A DNA stretch of 39,227 nt, taken from the NCBI GenBank assembly GCA_049999805.1, contig JBNGIO010005990.1, positions 125,114-164,340 on the forward strand, read 5' to 3'. Positions 23,654-38,019 of this stretch are shown here, piece by piece. Within the stretch, counting starts at the first letter, position 1. Each line of letters starts with the position of its first letter. The notes beneath the pieces were generated by a model, which saw only the letters and a program-made list of their open reading frames with translations, was not told the origin of the DNA and made no database searches. A program made the translations under genes and the position numbers. The stretch comes from Folioceros fuciformis. Lineage: Eukaryota; Anthocerotophyta; Anthocerotopsida; Anthocerotales.

Positions 23654-26600
23654 ATGGCGGCAGGCTCGCCTGTGAACAACGTTGGCCCGTGGATAGCCAC
23701 GGGAGGACTCGGAATGGACTCCCGCATCATGGACGAGACCGCGCTCATGGAGTTGCTGGAGTGGGAGCCCCCCTACGACTCGGTGGCTCTAACAACTTGG
23801 GCCCCTACCGACTTCGTGGTGCCCTCCTCCCTTAACTACTCCGCCATGAATTCCTGCTCCGCGTCGCCCTTGGCAGCGGCAGCAGCGTCACCACTCGCTG
23901 GGAGCTGCTGTGCCGCGGTAGAGGCAGCGCAGCCTCACGCGTCCTCCATGCCTCCCCCTGCTTGCCGGCAGTACCAGGGAGATCTTCCGCTGGTGGCAGA
24001 CCCGGAGCCGCCTCATGCCTCGCGCTTCACGTCTTACCCGCCTTTCGGGTCACTGGAGGGCTGGGAGACGGGCCAATCCTCGGGCGTGACAGACAGGGAA
24101 AGGGACAGGGATGGGGACACCAGCTTGGCCTTCACGGCTCGGGGGGAGGTCCCATCACCCGCCACCACGCTCACGGCTACGACTCCTCCGGGGCAGCCGC
24201 AGCTGGAGTCGCTGGCGGAGAGCGAGGAGCGCGGGCCGCAGGTGGAGGATGGGCCCGGGCCCGGGCCCGGGCTTGGGCTGCAGCGCCGGGGCCCCTGGAC
24301 CACTCTGGACTACAGCTTCAAGGAGCGCATCGCGCGGGCTCTGGCCATGGTGCCGTGCCGGGACGCGCTCCTGCAGGCCTGGATGCCCGTAGAGGTAGGC
24401 GGGAAGGTGCTGCTCACCACCAACGGGCAGCCCTTCTCGCTGCAGGTGGTGCAGGAGTGGCAGCGGGAGCTGGGCGGGCTGTGCCTCTACCGCGCGCATT
24501 CCACCAAGTATCAGTTCGCGGCTAGGGAGAAGGCCGGGGATGTGCTGGGACTCCCGGGACGGGTCTTTTCCAAGAGGAAGCCGGAGTGGAGTCCCGACGT
24601 GCAGTTCTACAAGCGGCATGAGTTCCTGCGGAGCTCCGACGCCCAGCAGTGCAACGTGCGGGGGACCCTGGCGGTGCCCGTGCTGGATCCCGTTACCGGG
24701 TGTTGCGTTGCGGTTGTGGAGCTATGCGTCACGGTCCAGAAGGCGCACTTCGGCCCGGACATGCGCGCCATTTCCCGAGCCCTGCAGGTTGGTTCATGTT
24801 GCCAGCAAGACTTGGCTCTGTGATGATATCTCTTCCAAATCCGATCACGAGTTGGGTGATGGTGAGCCGATTTGATTTGATGGTTGGCGGAATTGAATTT
24901 CTTCCGATTGCAAGGTTTCTTGGCGCTGTGATGTAGGGCTAACTGCAGGACTTGTGTCGTTGTGCGGTTTTGCAGGCTGTGGAGTTGGCGAGCACGGATG
25001 TCGTAGACTCTCCGGCTGCTGCTGAAGATGTAAGGGACATTGTGGGCGGTTGCGGTGGAGTGAGTGAGTGCGGCGTGTTTCTGCATTGCTTGGAACAGGC
25101 GAGTGAGGATTTTGTCGGGTTTTGCTGCAGGTGGAGGTGGATGCCGGGCGGCAGGCGGCCATGTCTGAGATCGAGCAAGTGTTGATTGCCGTCTGCGAGA
25201 CTCACAAGTTGCCTTTGGCCCAGACGTGGGTGCCTTGCACTGGGATGAAGAACGCGGGGAAGGGGGATTCCGGGACCTGTGTGAGCAGCTGCTGCGGGTC
25301 CAGTTACGATTCGTGTGGGGAGCCTATGAGTTGTTTGGTGATTGGGAAGGGGCCGTGTTGTGTGCGGTACGAGAATTTGTGGGATTTCCACCAGGCCTGC
25401 CAGGAGCACTGCCTGGAAAGAGGCCAGGGTGTGGCAGGCCAGGCCTACGCGTCCAACCATCCTGTGTTTTGCAGCGATGTCAGCAGGTATTCCAAGGGGG
25501 AGTACCCTCTGGGGCATCATGCAAGGATGTTTGGGCTGACGGCGGCCGTGGCTATTCGGATAAGGAGCAAGCATTCCGGGAAGGATGACTTTGTGCTGGA
25601 GTTCTTCCTGCCCCCGTGTAGTGAAGCTGGTAGCACGGAGCAAGAGACGACGTTGAATGCGCTGTACGTGACCATGCAGCGTGCCTGCAGGAGCTTGCGA
25701 AGCGTCTCGGATAGGGAACTGGAAGAGGACATGGCACCGGCTGTCACGGAGGACTCCTATGAGGCGGATAGTCACATGACCGTGACCGTGAAGAAAGAGG
25801 ACGTTGCGGAAAGTGATGGGCAGGGCGTGCAGTGGTATGACTGTGGGCAGCAAGCAAGTCAGTTTGTAGTCAAGGCTGAGCAGCATGAAGACTTGTGTGA
25901 ACCTGCTCTTTTCCATCCCCCTTGTCATGATGCAGCAGGCCAGCAGCAGCAGATGCAGCATCAAGATCTTCATTCGCTACAGTATCAACAGCTTCAACAG
26001 CAGCAGCAACTGCAACAGCAGCAGCAACTGCAACAGCAGCAGCANNNNNNNNNNNNNNNNNNNNNNNNNNNNNNNNNNNNNNNNNNNNNNNNNNNNNNNN
26101 NNNNNNNNNNNNNNNNNNNNNNNNNNNNNNNNNNNNNNNNNNNNCAGCAACTGCAACAGCAGCAGCAACTGCAACAGCAGCAGCAGCTGCAACAACAGCA
26201 GCAGCTTCAACAGCAGCAGCAGCTTCAACAGCAGCAGCAGCTTCAACAGCAGCAGCAGCGTCGACAGCAGCAGCAGCTTCAACAGCAGCAGCAACCCCAA
26301 CTACTATTTCAGCCGCCGCGTCCCTTCATGCAGCGGTCAGATCACCTTCATCAGGATATCCTGGTGCGGAGTAATGTGACCGGCCCGTCTTCAGTTGGAT
26401 ATTTCCCAACGCCTTCATTGCACGAAACTGCGTTGAAGAGAAGAGTAGACAGGAGACGCGGCTCGACTGAGAAAACAGTAGGCCTGAATGTCCTTCAACA
26501 GTACTTTGCTGGTAGCCTCAAAGATGCCGCAAAGAGCATTGGCGGTGAGCAACTTAACCTTCGTAGCGTACCCACGATTTTCTGTACAGCAGCAATCGTA

Positions 26601-26998
26601 GCTAGCCTGTACATGCTGTAGTGTAGCATCACTTAAAGCTATAGCTAGGATAGTGATTTTTTGACACTCTTGGGACTGGTGGTTTGGCAGTATGTCCGAC
26701 AACTCTGAAAAGGATATGTCGCCAGCATGGAATCCCGAGGTGGCCCTCTCGGAAGATCAACAAAGTAAGCAGATCCCTGAAGAAGCTTCAGGGAGTGATC
26801 AGTTCCGTGCAGGGGCCCGATGGTGCCCTCAGCATCAACGCCCTGACCAGCGACATTGCATCGGCTGCAGCAGCAGCCTCCGCAGTGACTGGGGTGCAAT
26901 TGGGCAATGGCAGTCCGCAGGTAGAAGCATCCTGGCCTATAACCTGGGCTTCGTCATCTCCAGGAGCCTTGGGCCAAAGCTCTGCTAGTGAGTCGTAG
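23654..26998 (+). CDS. NLP: NIN-like protein (NLP) paralogue with polyglutamine tract and no visible PB1 domain
   Basis: Tandem paralogue of the NLP at 17449. Exons 23654-24787, 24976-25029, 25131-26544 and 26691-26998 give about 969 aa, including residues lost in a 100-N gap. Intron positions and phases match the paralogue, including the phase-1 intron inside RWP-RK. Domains: short acidic N-terminal motif ([16 protein letters not shown]); GAF-like domain about 215-378 ([20 protein letters not shown]); second sensor block from 397 ([10 protein letters not shown]); polyglutamine about 680-786; RWP-RK about 832-892 ([18 protein letters not shown]). W480, H489, L491 and Y521 correspond to the nitrate-pocket residues of Arabidopsis NLP7. 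Ser283 (YRAHS) matches Ser343 of the paralogue. The frame stops about 65 codons past RWP-RK, with no PB1. A consensus donor GTGAGT at 26988, just before the stop, leaves open a spliced downstream exon, but I found no PB1-like frame up to 28400. Confidence 0.85.
25987..26300 (+). repeat. CAG/CAA polyglutamine-coding repeat
   Basis: Units of 18 bp encode LQQQQQ (CAACTG/CTTCAA followed by CAG triplets). The array is interrupted by the assembly gap and ends in RRQQQQ and LQQQQQP before normal sequence resumes. It lies between the sensor region and RWP-RK, and its equivalent in the paralogue is only a short Q/H-rich linker. Confidence 0.95.
26045..26144. other. Assembly gap (exactly 100 N) inside polyglutamine repeat
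   Basis: 100 N placed inside the CAG repeat, as expected where a long repeat could not be spanned. The reading frame happens to continue across it, but the true repeat length is unknown. Confidence 0.98.
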
Positions 26999-29442
26999 GT
27001 GCATGCACCTTCTGTACGCCCAGCGGATAAGCTTCTCCCAAATCTCCACTCCCCTTCTTCGTGATAACCAAAGCTAATGGGTGGAGAGTTTGGCATCATG
27101 TAGTCGTGTCTTCCACTGAATAAGCCAATGGTGGTGGTCACTTGACCTTCACCAGAGGCAACCTGGGGCCGCATCCCTCAATGCTCCATCCAACTAACGA
27201 GACCAGATTGTGACAAAAATGACCAAGAAACCACGCTGACCTCTTGTTTAAGCCGGGTGCGGCATCGTGGAAGCTGGTGACGAGATGGTCATCGGTGCCT
27301 ACAAGGTCCACCAGGATTCGTCTGAAGCACCCACACCGCAAGCTTCGATTCTTCCACCTGGTACTGATATGTAAGGTTCTTTATTATTCATAAAGAGAAA
27401 AACTGCTTGAGAAAGAGTGGTATCCCTGCTTGCAGGCGTCACGATAAAGCGAAGGCATCCTCAGATACGTGTATCTGCAATTTGTTCCAACACTCCAAAA
27501 GAATCCTGCATCTACCAATGTTTCAAGGCCTGACAGAATATAGGTGTTAGGATTGGAAAATTTGAAAGGCGATTCATAGGATGATAGATCGTGCAAGACT
27601 GCACGGCCTGTCTTCCCGGGTTTAGTATGTAGCTGGTAAAAGAATAAGAAATTGGTACGAGCGAATGGACCATCCAATCTTGTGCGCCTCTGACTTGGCA
27701 GGGGCTGAGAAGGACTACAGTATGCGAATGAAGATTGCGATCGGGTGTTGGCGTATTGCACCCAGCCAAGCTTCAGCTACCGATGCCCTGCGCAAGTGTC
27801 CTAAACAGGGACAATACTGCCTACAGTTCGACCTCTGGCTCGCCTACGTCCATTCGTCCGCTGACATGGTGCCATGTTTCTGTTCCCGCAACAGGGCATC
27901 CTCATGAGTATGTTTGGTGACACACTTGCGGACGCAGACAGAGTGCTCAATTTGAAGTACTTCAAGGTTTCAAAACCCTGCACAAACAATCATGTTTCTT
28001 GCGCAGCCGGCGAGCATCCATTGCAAACTGGGCAGCCCACATGCAGACATTCCCGTTCCATGAAACTGGGGTGTCGAAGTCCGTGGGATCCCACACTGTA
28101 GAGAGCCCTCGAAAAGGAGAGAGCAAGCTGAACAACGCTGGCGGAGACGATACTGTCTTAATAATACTGTTTACCTACCGGGTGATCCACACGGGACGAC
28201 GATACACCTGTTCATACCAACAGCGTGGTAACAGCTTATCTACAACAAGACGGATGTTACAACTGCGTCCGGGACTGCGCAACTGGAGACGTACACGCAG
28301 TTGCTGGCAGCAGTCCTGTGCCTGTGCGTCGTAACGGTTGCTGTTGACAAGGCAACGACGCAGGGAGCTGTAAGACGTAGACGTCAAATGATCACATAAC
28401 GACGGCGTTTGCGCTATGTATGTCAGTTCTCTCACCTGTTTGGCTCATACGCGAATGGGCCCACTACCAAACAAGGTTCCCTGCATGTGCACCTTTCTTT
28501 GTCCAGGCTCATCTTGCCTTGGGAGGAAGACAGCCTTGGTGCGCTCTGCCATGGCCTAAATAATGATCCAATATGAGATAAATCGGACACTCCACGCACG
28601 TTGCTTAACTCTTTCCCACGCATACGTCACCTTTACTGCCGGCAAACCAGAAAACACCGGTCAACCAGACAGGACGACCCTCAGCGATTACGCAAAAGCG
28701 AAAGCACACCGAAGATCGACTAATCAGCTTATAGCTCTATCCTCCTTGTGCCGTCCTGCATGAATACGAGGGGAATGTAACACAACAGAAAAGTACTGTA
28801 CCTCGGGTGAAGCGACAGCGACGCAAGAGCAGCGAAACCGCTGCGGCTGGGCGCAGAGCAGCTTTTGCGCACCCGCCAGACGTTGCGTCCTCTCCGGAAG
28901 TTGCGCCACCTTCCGGCTTTGGATAATCAAGCCAGCAATGAATAACGCGCAACAACAACAGTACGTAATACCACCACTATGCTCGAGTAAGTATAATTAA
29001 TTCACCATACTCGCCGACTTGGTCTCCTCGCATCACCTCCACCAGCTGCGCCTGCCGCCTTAAACTTACGCAACAAGCTTGAAGCGCGCGACAGACTGGA
29101 CTGCGGCATCCGCCAGAGCCTGAGCCAGAGCTTGATCCAGAGCCTGCATCATCTTGCGCGACAAAGAAACAAGCAGGTCGGCCACTTGATAGCCACGCTT
29201 CAGTACGAACGCGCCATCTGCATCAGACACTGCTGATCATCAGCAGTTTGTCCCGTAGCCTCCACCCAGATTGCGTACATCCAAATCTCCAACATATTCA
29301 ATCCTCCAACAAAAGCGCACCCACGCTGCATCCCTTCCCAGCCCACAAGCGTAGCCAGCAAGACAGGTCAGCCTAACCCACCTCCCCCCGACCCCGGGTC
29401 AGCCAACCCGAACCCGAGCCCTAATCCTATCCCTAACAGTAA
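26999..29442. other. Intergenic region downstream of second NLP gene
   Basis: 3' sequence of the NLP, then no supported gene. A possible broken frame lies at about 27874-28399: one segment contains YLPGDPHGTTIHLFIPTAW, a TAA at 28229, then a continuation ending in a hydrophobic stretch LLAAVLCLCVVTVAV. I cannot assign it to a family. From about 28440 the sequence is GC-rich and unremarkable, with a 9-bp palindrome around 29229-29247. Confidence 0.5.
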
Positions 29443-29461
29443 CCCTAACCCTAACCCTAAA
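29443..29461. repeat. Interstitial telomere-like repeat
   Basis: Three perfect units, CCCTAA-CCCTAA-CCCTAAA, preceded by degenerate units (CCCTAATCCTATCCCTAACAGTAA) from about 29419. The last unit is the plant 7-bp form. It is too short to be a chromosome end. Confidence 0.85.
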
Positions 29462-30039
29462 CCGGTCAACCGAGGCATATTCGTATATCCATTGGACCCG
29501 CACGCAACTCCATGCCAAGCATCCAGACTGCGAGATGAGCGGCCAGAGAGGGCAAATCCCATGGATTGGGCGGCCCGTCACGACAGCCCTGTCGTTTCCT
29601 CCCGCCTACAGCGGGACTTGCCACCAACCAAGCATTTCCAGCTTCGGCCACCAGAGCACGCACGATTTGTTCCCCTTGCACGACATCGATCCCAGGCAAG
29701 CAAGCTTCGCACCATCCTCGCTGCTTCCTGTGCCCTGCTTTTTCTCACCCGGATTTGTGCTAATGTGAACTAGTCAACCTGCTGGCCCTCGTCTCCTTCG
29801 TTCCAGCCGGTGCTTCCGCAGCAATTTGTGTTCACACGACTCGGTCTCACCAATCGGAGCCACCCCCACACCAACCATACCTCCTTTCCTACATCACTGA
29901 AAGCCCAAGAAATCTGCGCCAACCTCGCTTAGAGTCAAGAAGCAAGGAAAGGTACACACACCCTAGCATAGAGGACTAGAATATACCCCTCCTCCATCCC
30001 ATCCCTTTCAAGGTAAACTATCCATCAACATCATTAACA
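29462..30039. other. Intergenic sequence, nothing recognised
   Basis: GC-balanced sequence with short overlapping frames on both strands. No domain, RNA gene or repeat is recognised. Confidence 0.6.
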
Positions 30040-30366
30040 GCCATGGAATATACAACTTATTTTTAATTAACAATACACACTTAAAGACTCGGGAATCTCA
30101 CATTCCCTTTAACTCACCACATGTGCCAACTTTCTTCACGTCGCATTTGGCCAGAACGTGAATATTTTAATATCTTATTTTTATAATAAAAAAACTTTAA
30201 AACAATTATTCTACTAAAATAAAATAAATTTACATTATAAAGTGAGACATGGACACTGATGTTGGTTATGCATTATGGGCACCTCTCCATGTAATAGCTC
30301 TTCTTGTGTTGGAGAAGCTGGTCTAATCCTTCTGCCTTATTCTAAAAAAAGCTATTCTCACACCTG

Positions 30367-30448
30367 CTTGTGAAGGGGTATTTTATGGGCTCAAGCCTCC
30401 CCCTCCCCTTGTGAAGGGGTATTTTATGGGCTCAAGCCTCTCCCTCCC
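30367..30448. repeat. 41-bp direct duplication
   Basis: Two adjacent 41-bp units (30367-30407, 30408-30448) starting CTTGTGAAGGGGTATTTTAT and differing at about one position. Confidence 0.9.
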
Positions 30449-30466
30449 CAAGACCATAGGATTTGC

Positions 30467-30564
30467 AAGCTTTGCTCCTTGGAGCCTGAATCTGAATCAC
30501 ACTTCCTCTTCTATTAAGCTTTGCTCTTTGGATCTTGAATTTGAAATACACTTCCTCTTCTATT
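30467..30564. repeat. 49-bp direct duplication, diverged
   Basis: Two adjacent 49-bp units (from 30467 and 30516) starting AAGCTTTGCTC and ending ACACTTCCTCTTCTATT, with several differences between them. Confidence 0.85.
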
Positions 30565-30639
30565 GTCCTGCCTATGCCGGCCTTGTTACTCTCTTCTTTT
30601 TGAGGTTGTCGGCTTCTCTCTGCGTAGATTTTTTTCTTT

Positions 30640-31051
30640 CCACATTCCTAGGCTCTATGGACTATGTCTCTCTAAGCTTCTTGATCTTCACCAGTCCTTG
30701 TTGCCACATTCCCAAGCTCTCTGGACTATGTCTCTCTGAGCTTCTAGACCTTTGGCAGTCCTTGTTGCCACATTCTTAGGCTCTCTGGAGTATGTCTCTC
30801 TGAGCTTCTTGATCTTCAACAGTCCTTGTTGCCACATTCCTAGGTTCTCTGGACAATGTCTCTCTAGGCTTCTTGGCTTCTTGATCTTGGGCAGTCCTTG
30901 TTGCCACATTCCTAGGCTCTTTGGACATTCCTAGGCTCTCTGGATTATGTCTCTATGAGCTTCTTGATCTTCGGCAATCCTTGTTGCCACATTCCTAGGC
31001 TCTCTGGAGTATGTCTCTATGAGCTTCTTGATCTTCGGGCAATCCTTGTTG
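30640..31051. repeat. Tandem array of about 64-bp units (6 copies)
   Basis: Units begin with CCACATTCCTAGGCTCT at 30640, 30704, 30768, 30832, 30904 and 30987. The first three spacings are exactly 64 bp; later units are 72 and 83 bp, through small internal duplications. As 64 is not a multiple of 3, the frame changes from unit to unit, so the open frames crossing it are unlikely to be coding. Confidence 0.9.
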
Positions 31052-31260
31052 GACTCCTTGTAGTCTTGGCCTTCTTTTCTGTTTCCTCATACAAGTACTG
31101 CTTCTCTAATTCAGACGTAAGTAAGTGTACTCAATTTTTAAACGTTTTTTATGCTGTACTATATCTATCCATGATGGTTCTTCCATCCTTAGTGGACATA
31201 AATAAAGTTGTTGTTGTTATGCATGCGTTTCGCATAATAAGTCGGACTAGTTTTGAGTAA

Positions 31261-32327
31261 ACGACTATGCAGGACTGACTCATCTGGAAGAGCAGAAAGC
31301 GGTGAGCGCTATCGGGGTTGGGAACCATGAACCAGCAGCCTACACTTCGGGATGAGGGCACGATTTTGAGGTGGTAAGGCTCCAGCGTGGGACCAGGCTC
31401 CAGCGTGGGACCGGGCTCCCCAATGAGGGAGGATTAATATTTAATACGGGAACAGGCAGCAGCGAGGAAGGATCGCGGACCGAACCTAGAGCTGTGGTTT
31501 GGAAGAGCGCGGAACCGGCGGGGTCGGCGCTGGAGCTTGCACAGAGGTGCTCTGTTTGAACATCTCCCGTCCTCTGCGTCGGCCGGCCTTTGTGGCAGCC
31601 GCATTGGTGCAATCACGCTCACGGAGCGGTGCGCCAGCCCCTCGTGTGCTGCAATTTCTGCCGTGATTGCCGTCCCACCACAGTTGTCGCAAAATTGCCT
31701 CACTCCCATTTAGTAGATCCGTTAGGGAGCACCCAAGGTGCTGGATTTGTGATTGCACGGCACGCTCTGGCCGTGGAAAGTGGAGTCGATTTGAGGCGTC
31801 CAGGGGCGGGGGAGGGCTGAAATTGATGTGTGCAGAATGTGTACCCTAAGCCCTCGTCGATCTCGTCTCGGGAGGTATGGCCGTATCGAGATAAAAAGGT
31901 TCTTATAGGTTGTGAGGTGGATGTGTGCGAGGAGCTGTGGTGTGAAATCGGCAGCCGGAGCAGGAGGAGGGCGCCCCTGGCCAGGCGGCTTGCCGGGTTT
32001 GGTGTTGACAACATGCCAACTTTGAGCTTGGCAGAGATCGGGATTTTAGAGGTCTGTGGTTGCTTTTTGGGTGGAGTGACGTGCTGAGTTGAGGTAGGGA
32101 TTGAGCAGTGGAGACATGTGTAGGCTTCTGGAGTAGGGATTACACATCTTGTTTGTCGGAGGTGAGGGGCAGGAGTCAGAATCTATTTTTTGTGTCCCAT
32201 GTTGCAGACGGGACTGGAGTCGGAGGGAAGCGCTCGACGCTCGTCTGCTATTTCTTCGCATTGCCAGATCCTCGGTCCGCGGGACCCCGGGAAGAGTGTG
32301 GCGGCCGTGGAATCGGACACGGCTGCC
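31261..32327. other. Upstream region and probable 5' leader of the Ca2+-ATPase gene
   Basis: GC-rich sequence with no supported gene. It includes an 18-bp direct duplication (GGCTCCAGCGTGGGACC, from 31378 and 31396). An acceptor-like site TGTTGCAG ends at 32209, shortly before the coding start, so a leader intron is possible. The ATG at 32190 would then lie inside that intron, so it was not chosen as start. Confidence 0.5.
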
Positions 32328-36454
<4,127 letters not shown>

Positions 36455-37772
36455 GCATTATTCATGCTGGTAAGGAGTGATCTCAACGGCAGGTGGGGAG
36501 TGCTCAAGGACCTGGCAGATCGTCCATTTAGCTGGAATGTTTTGTGCCAAGGAATTATCCGTGGATGCAACTCAACAGCGGTCGGTCATCAGGAGACATG
36601 ACTTACAGACGTGCCTTTGGAGTCTTGCCGAAGCTATCTGGCCGGTATTCGGAAATCTCAGGAGTTGGGTCAAACGCCGTGTAGTTACAGGTCAGTTGCT
36701 GGTGAAGCAAGAATACTGCGGAGGTTGGGATGTGGCTCTTCCAAGGAAGAAAAGCTTCTGAGGGCTCTTCCCAGTTCAGTTGTTGGTAAAGCAAGAAAAT
36801 TGGGGAAGGTGGGATGTGGTTCTTCCCAAAGATGGAGGCTTGTACGGACTCAACCAGGGCAGTTGCTTGTGAACCAAGAAAACTGTTGAGGTTTAGATGT
36901 GGCTCGTCCTGGAGACAGAAGGTTATAGCGGCTAGAGAACGGCGGGTCGGGGTGGCGCATTGTCCTCCCGTTGAAGCCATCCGATGTTCTCAAACAATGT
37001 TTAAAAGCAAACTCAAATGATCATTCTAGATCCTTGCAATGCTCTTTTCAATACTTCAACTGCCCGAGTTCCGATTGGGATGCATTGGAAGCCGTCTTCA
37101 TTAGTTCTGGTTGAACGTTCTCGTAGGGACGCTAGGCACCTGGTTCAAAACGTGGGTCTTCGGGGGAATACTGTTACATCGTCCTGTGCTGTCGCAGCCT
37201 GGTGTTGTTTCTGAGAACTGTCTTGGCTCCTTCGGTCCTAAGAGCATCGGGGCATATTCGTTATTCGCAATGTTCCACGCCTGCACTGGAACCTACCTGC
37301 CTGGACAGTTGTGACCGCAAACCACTGGCCCATCATGGCCGGTTTCATATGGAATACCCCACATTGACCTGACTTCTTTCCTCTTTCTGTACTGGACTGA
37401 AATATGCTGAGCATCCACAAGATCCTGTAGTATAATATATAAAAACGTTTCACGAACTGTCAGGGGGCTGCTTGTGTTTGGAAACTTTTGGAATATCAGT
37501 TCTGCCAAGTATTCTCTTCTTGTCTGTTGCTGCTTTAAGTATTTTTATAAAATGTAAACATGTTCACACGTGGTATTGCACAATATGCAGTACCACCCAC
37601 GCTCTTGATTCCCACACCTTAGACCTAGCTGTGAGGACATCTTAGATTTAGGTAGGTTTGAGGTAGACATGTGATACCTAAGATCTAGGTAGAGGAGTGA
37701 TCATGTCACCTTCTTGAGCGGCATTGAGCTATCAAGGAGACAGAGGCGAATGCGCCACTATGATCATCCATT
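36455..37772. other. 3' region of the Ca2+-ATPase gene
   Basis: Probably 3' untranslated sequence for several hundred bp, including three diverged direct repeats (listed separately), then increasingly AT-rich sequence from about 37430. No gene is supported. Confidence 0.5.
36693..36909. repeat. Three diverged direct repeats of about 84 bp
   Basis: Blocks starting CAGTTGCTGGTGAAGCAAGA (36693), CAGTTGTTGGTAAAGCAAGA (36777) and CAGTTGCTTGTGAACCAAGA (36860) each continue to GATGTGGCTC/TTC-TTCC or a close variant. They are spaced 84 and 83 bp apart and lie 240-455 bp past the ATPase stop codon. Confidence 0.85.
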
Positions 37773-38019
37773 GCCTATCTAAAGCAAGGGTAAGATGAGT
37801 AGGAGGCAACAATCTCTACAATTTTGCTAAGTAGTTGATTAATGCAATGCCTATCTATGGCGAGGGTAAGATGAGTTGGAGACAATAATCTCTGCAACTT
37901 TGCTAAGAAGTTGATTGATGGAGCGCAAGTGTCCATTTCATGTTTGTTGGAGGCAACAATCTCTGCAACTTTGGTAATAAGTTAATTAATGTAGCATATG
38001 GTGTTCACTTCATGTTTGG
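37773..38019. repeat. Nested AT-rich tandem repeats of about 71-76 bp
   Basis: GCCTATCT...GGTAAGATGAGT...CAATCTCT recurs at 37773 and 37849 (76 bp apart). The second unit is echoed again from about 37947 (GGAGGCAACAATCTCTGCAA and a shared CATTTCATGTTTG/CACTTCATGTTTG tail). No coding potential is seen. Confidence 0.8.

Larger units (their letters stand above)
30040..31260. other. AT-rich island carrying three tandem repeat families
   Basis: Sharply AT-rich compared with both flanks, for example the run of A/T around 30170-30240. It holds a 41-bp duplication, a 49-bp duplication and a 64-bp array. No transposase, integrase or terminal repeat was recognised. The composition break suggests inserted or satellite-like DNA, but that is inference. 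Confidence 0.6.

Noticed and set aside
23962-24525. 187-codon Ala/Gly/Arg-rich frame overlapping the second NLP
   Set aside because: A shadow frame produced by high GC content; the overlapping frame encodes the conserved GAF-like domain.
27136-27250. Possible PB1 exon of the second NLP starting with KATWG after an acceptor-like CACCAG
   Set aside because: Only four or five residues resemble the PB1 start; the rest does not match and soon ends in a stop.
29229-29247. Palindrome ACTGCTGAT-C-ATCAGCAGT
   Set aside because: Perfect, but short and isolated; nothing nearby supports a function.
30411-31260. Open frames over the 64-bp array
   Set aside because: The unit length is not a multiple of 3 and the translations resemble no protein family, so they are treated as repeat by-products.
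32190-32327. Longer N-terminus of the Ca2+-ATPase starting at ATG 32190
   Set aside because: A splice acceptor-like TGTTGCAG lies between this ATG and the family start, the added residues do not match the family, and ATG 32328 has an ideal context.
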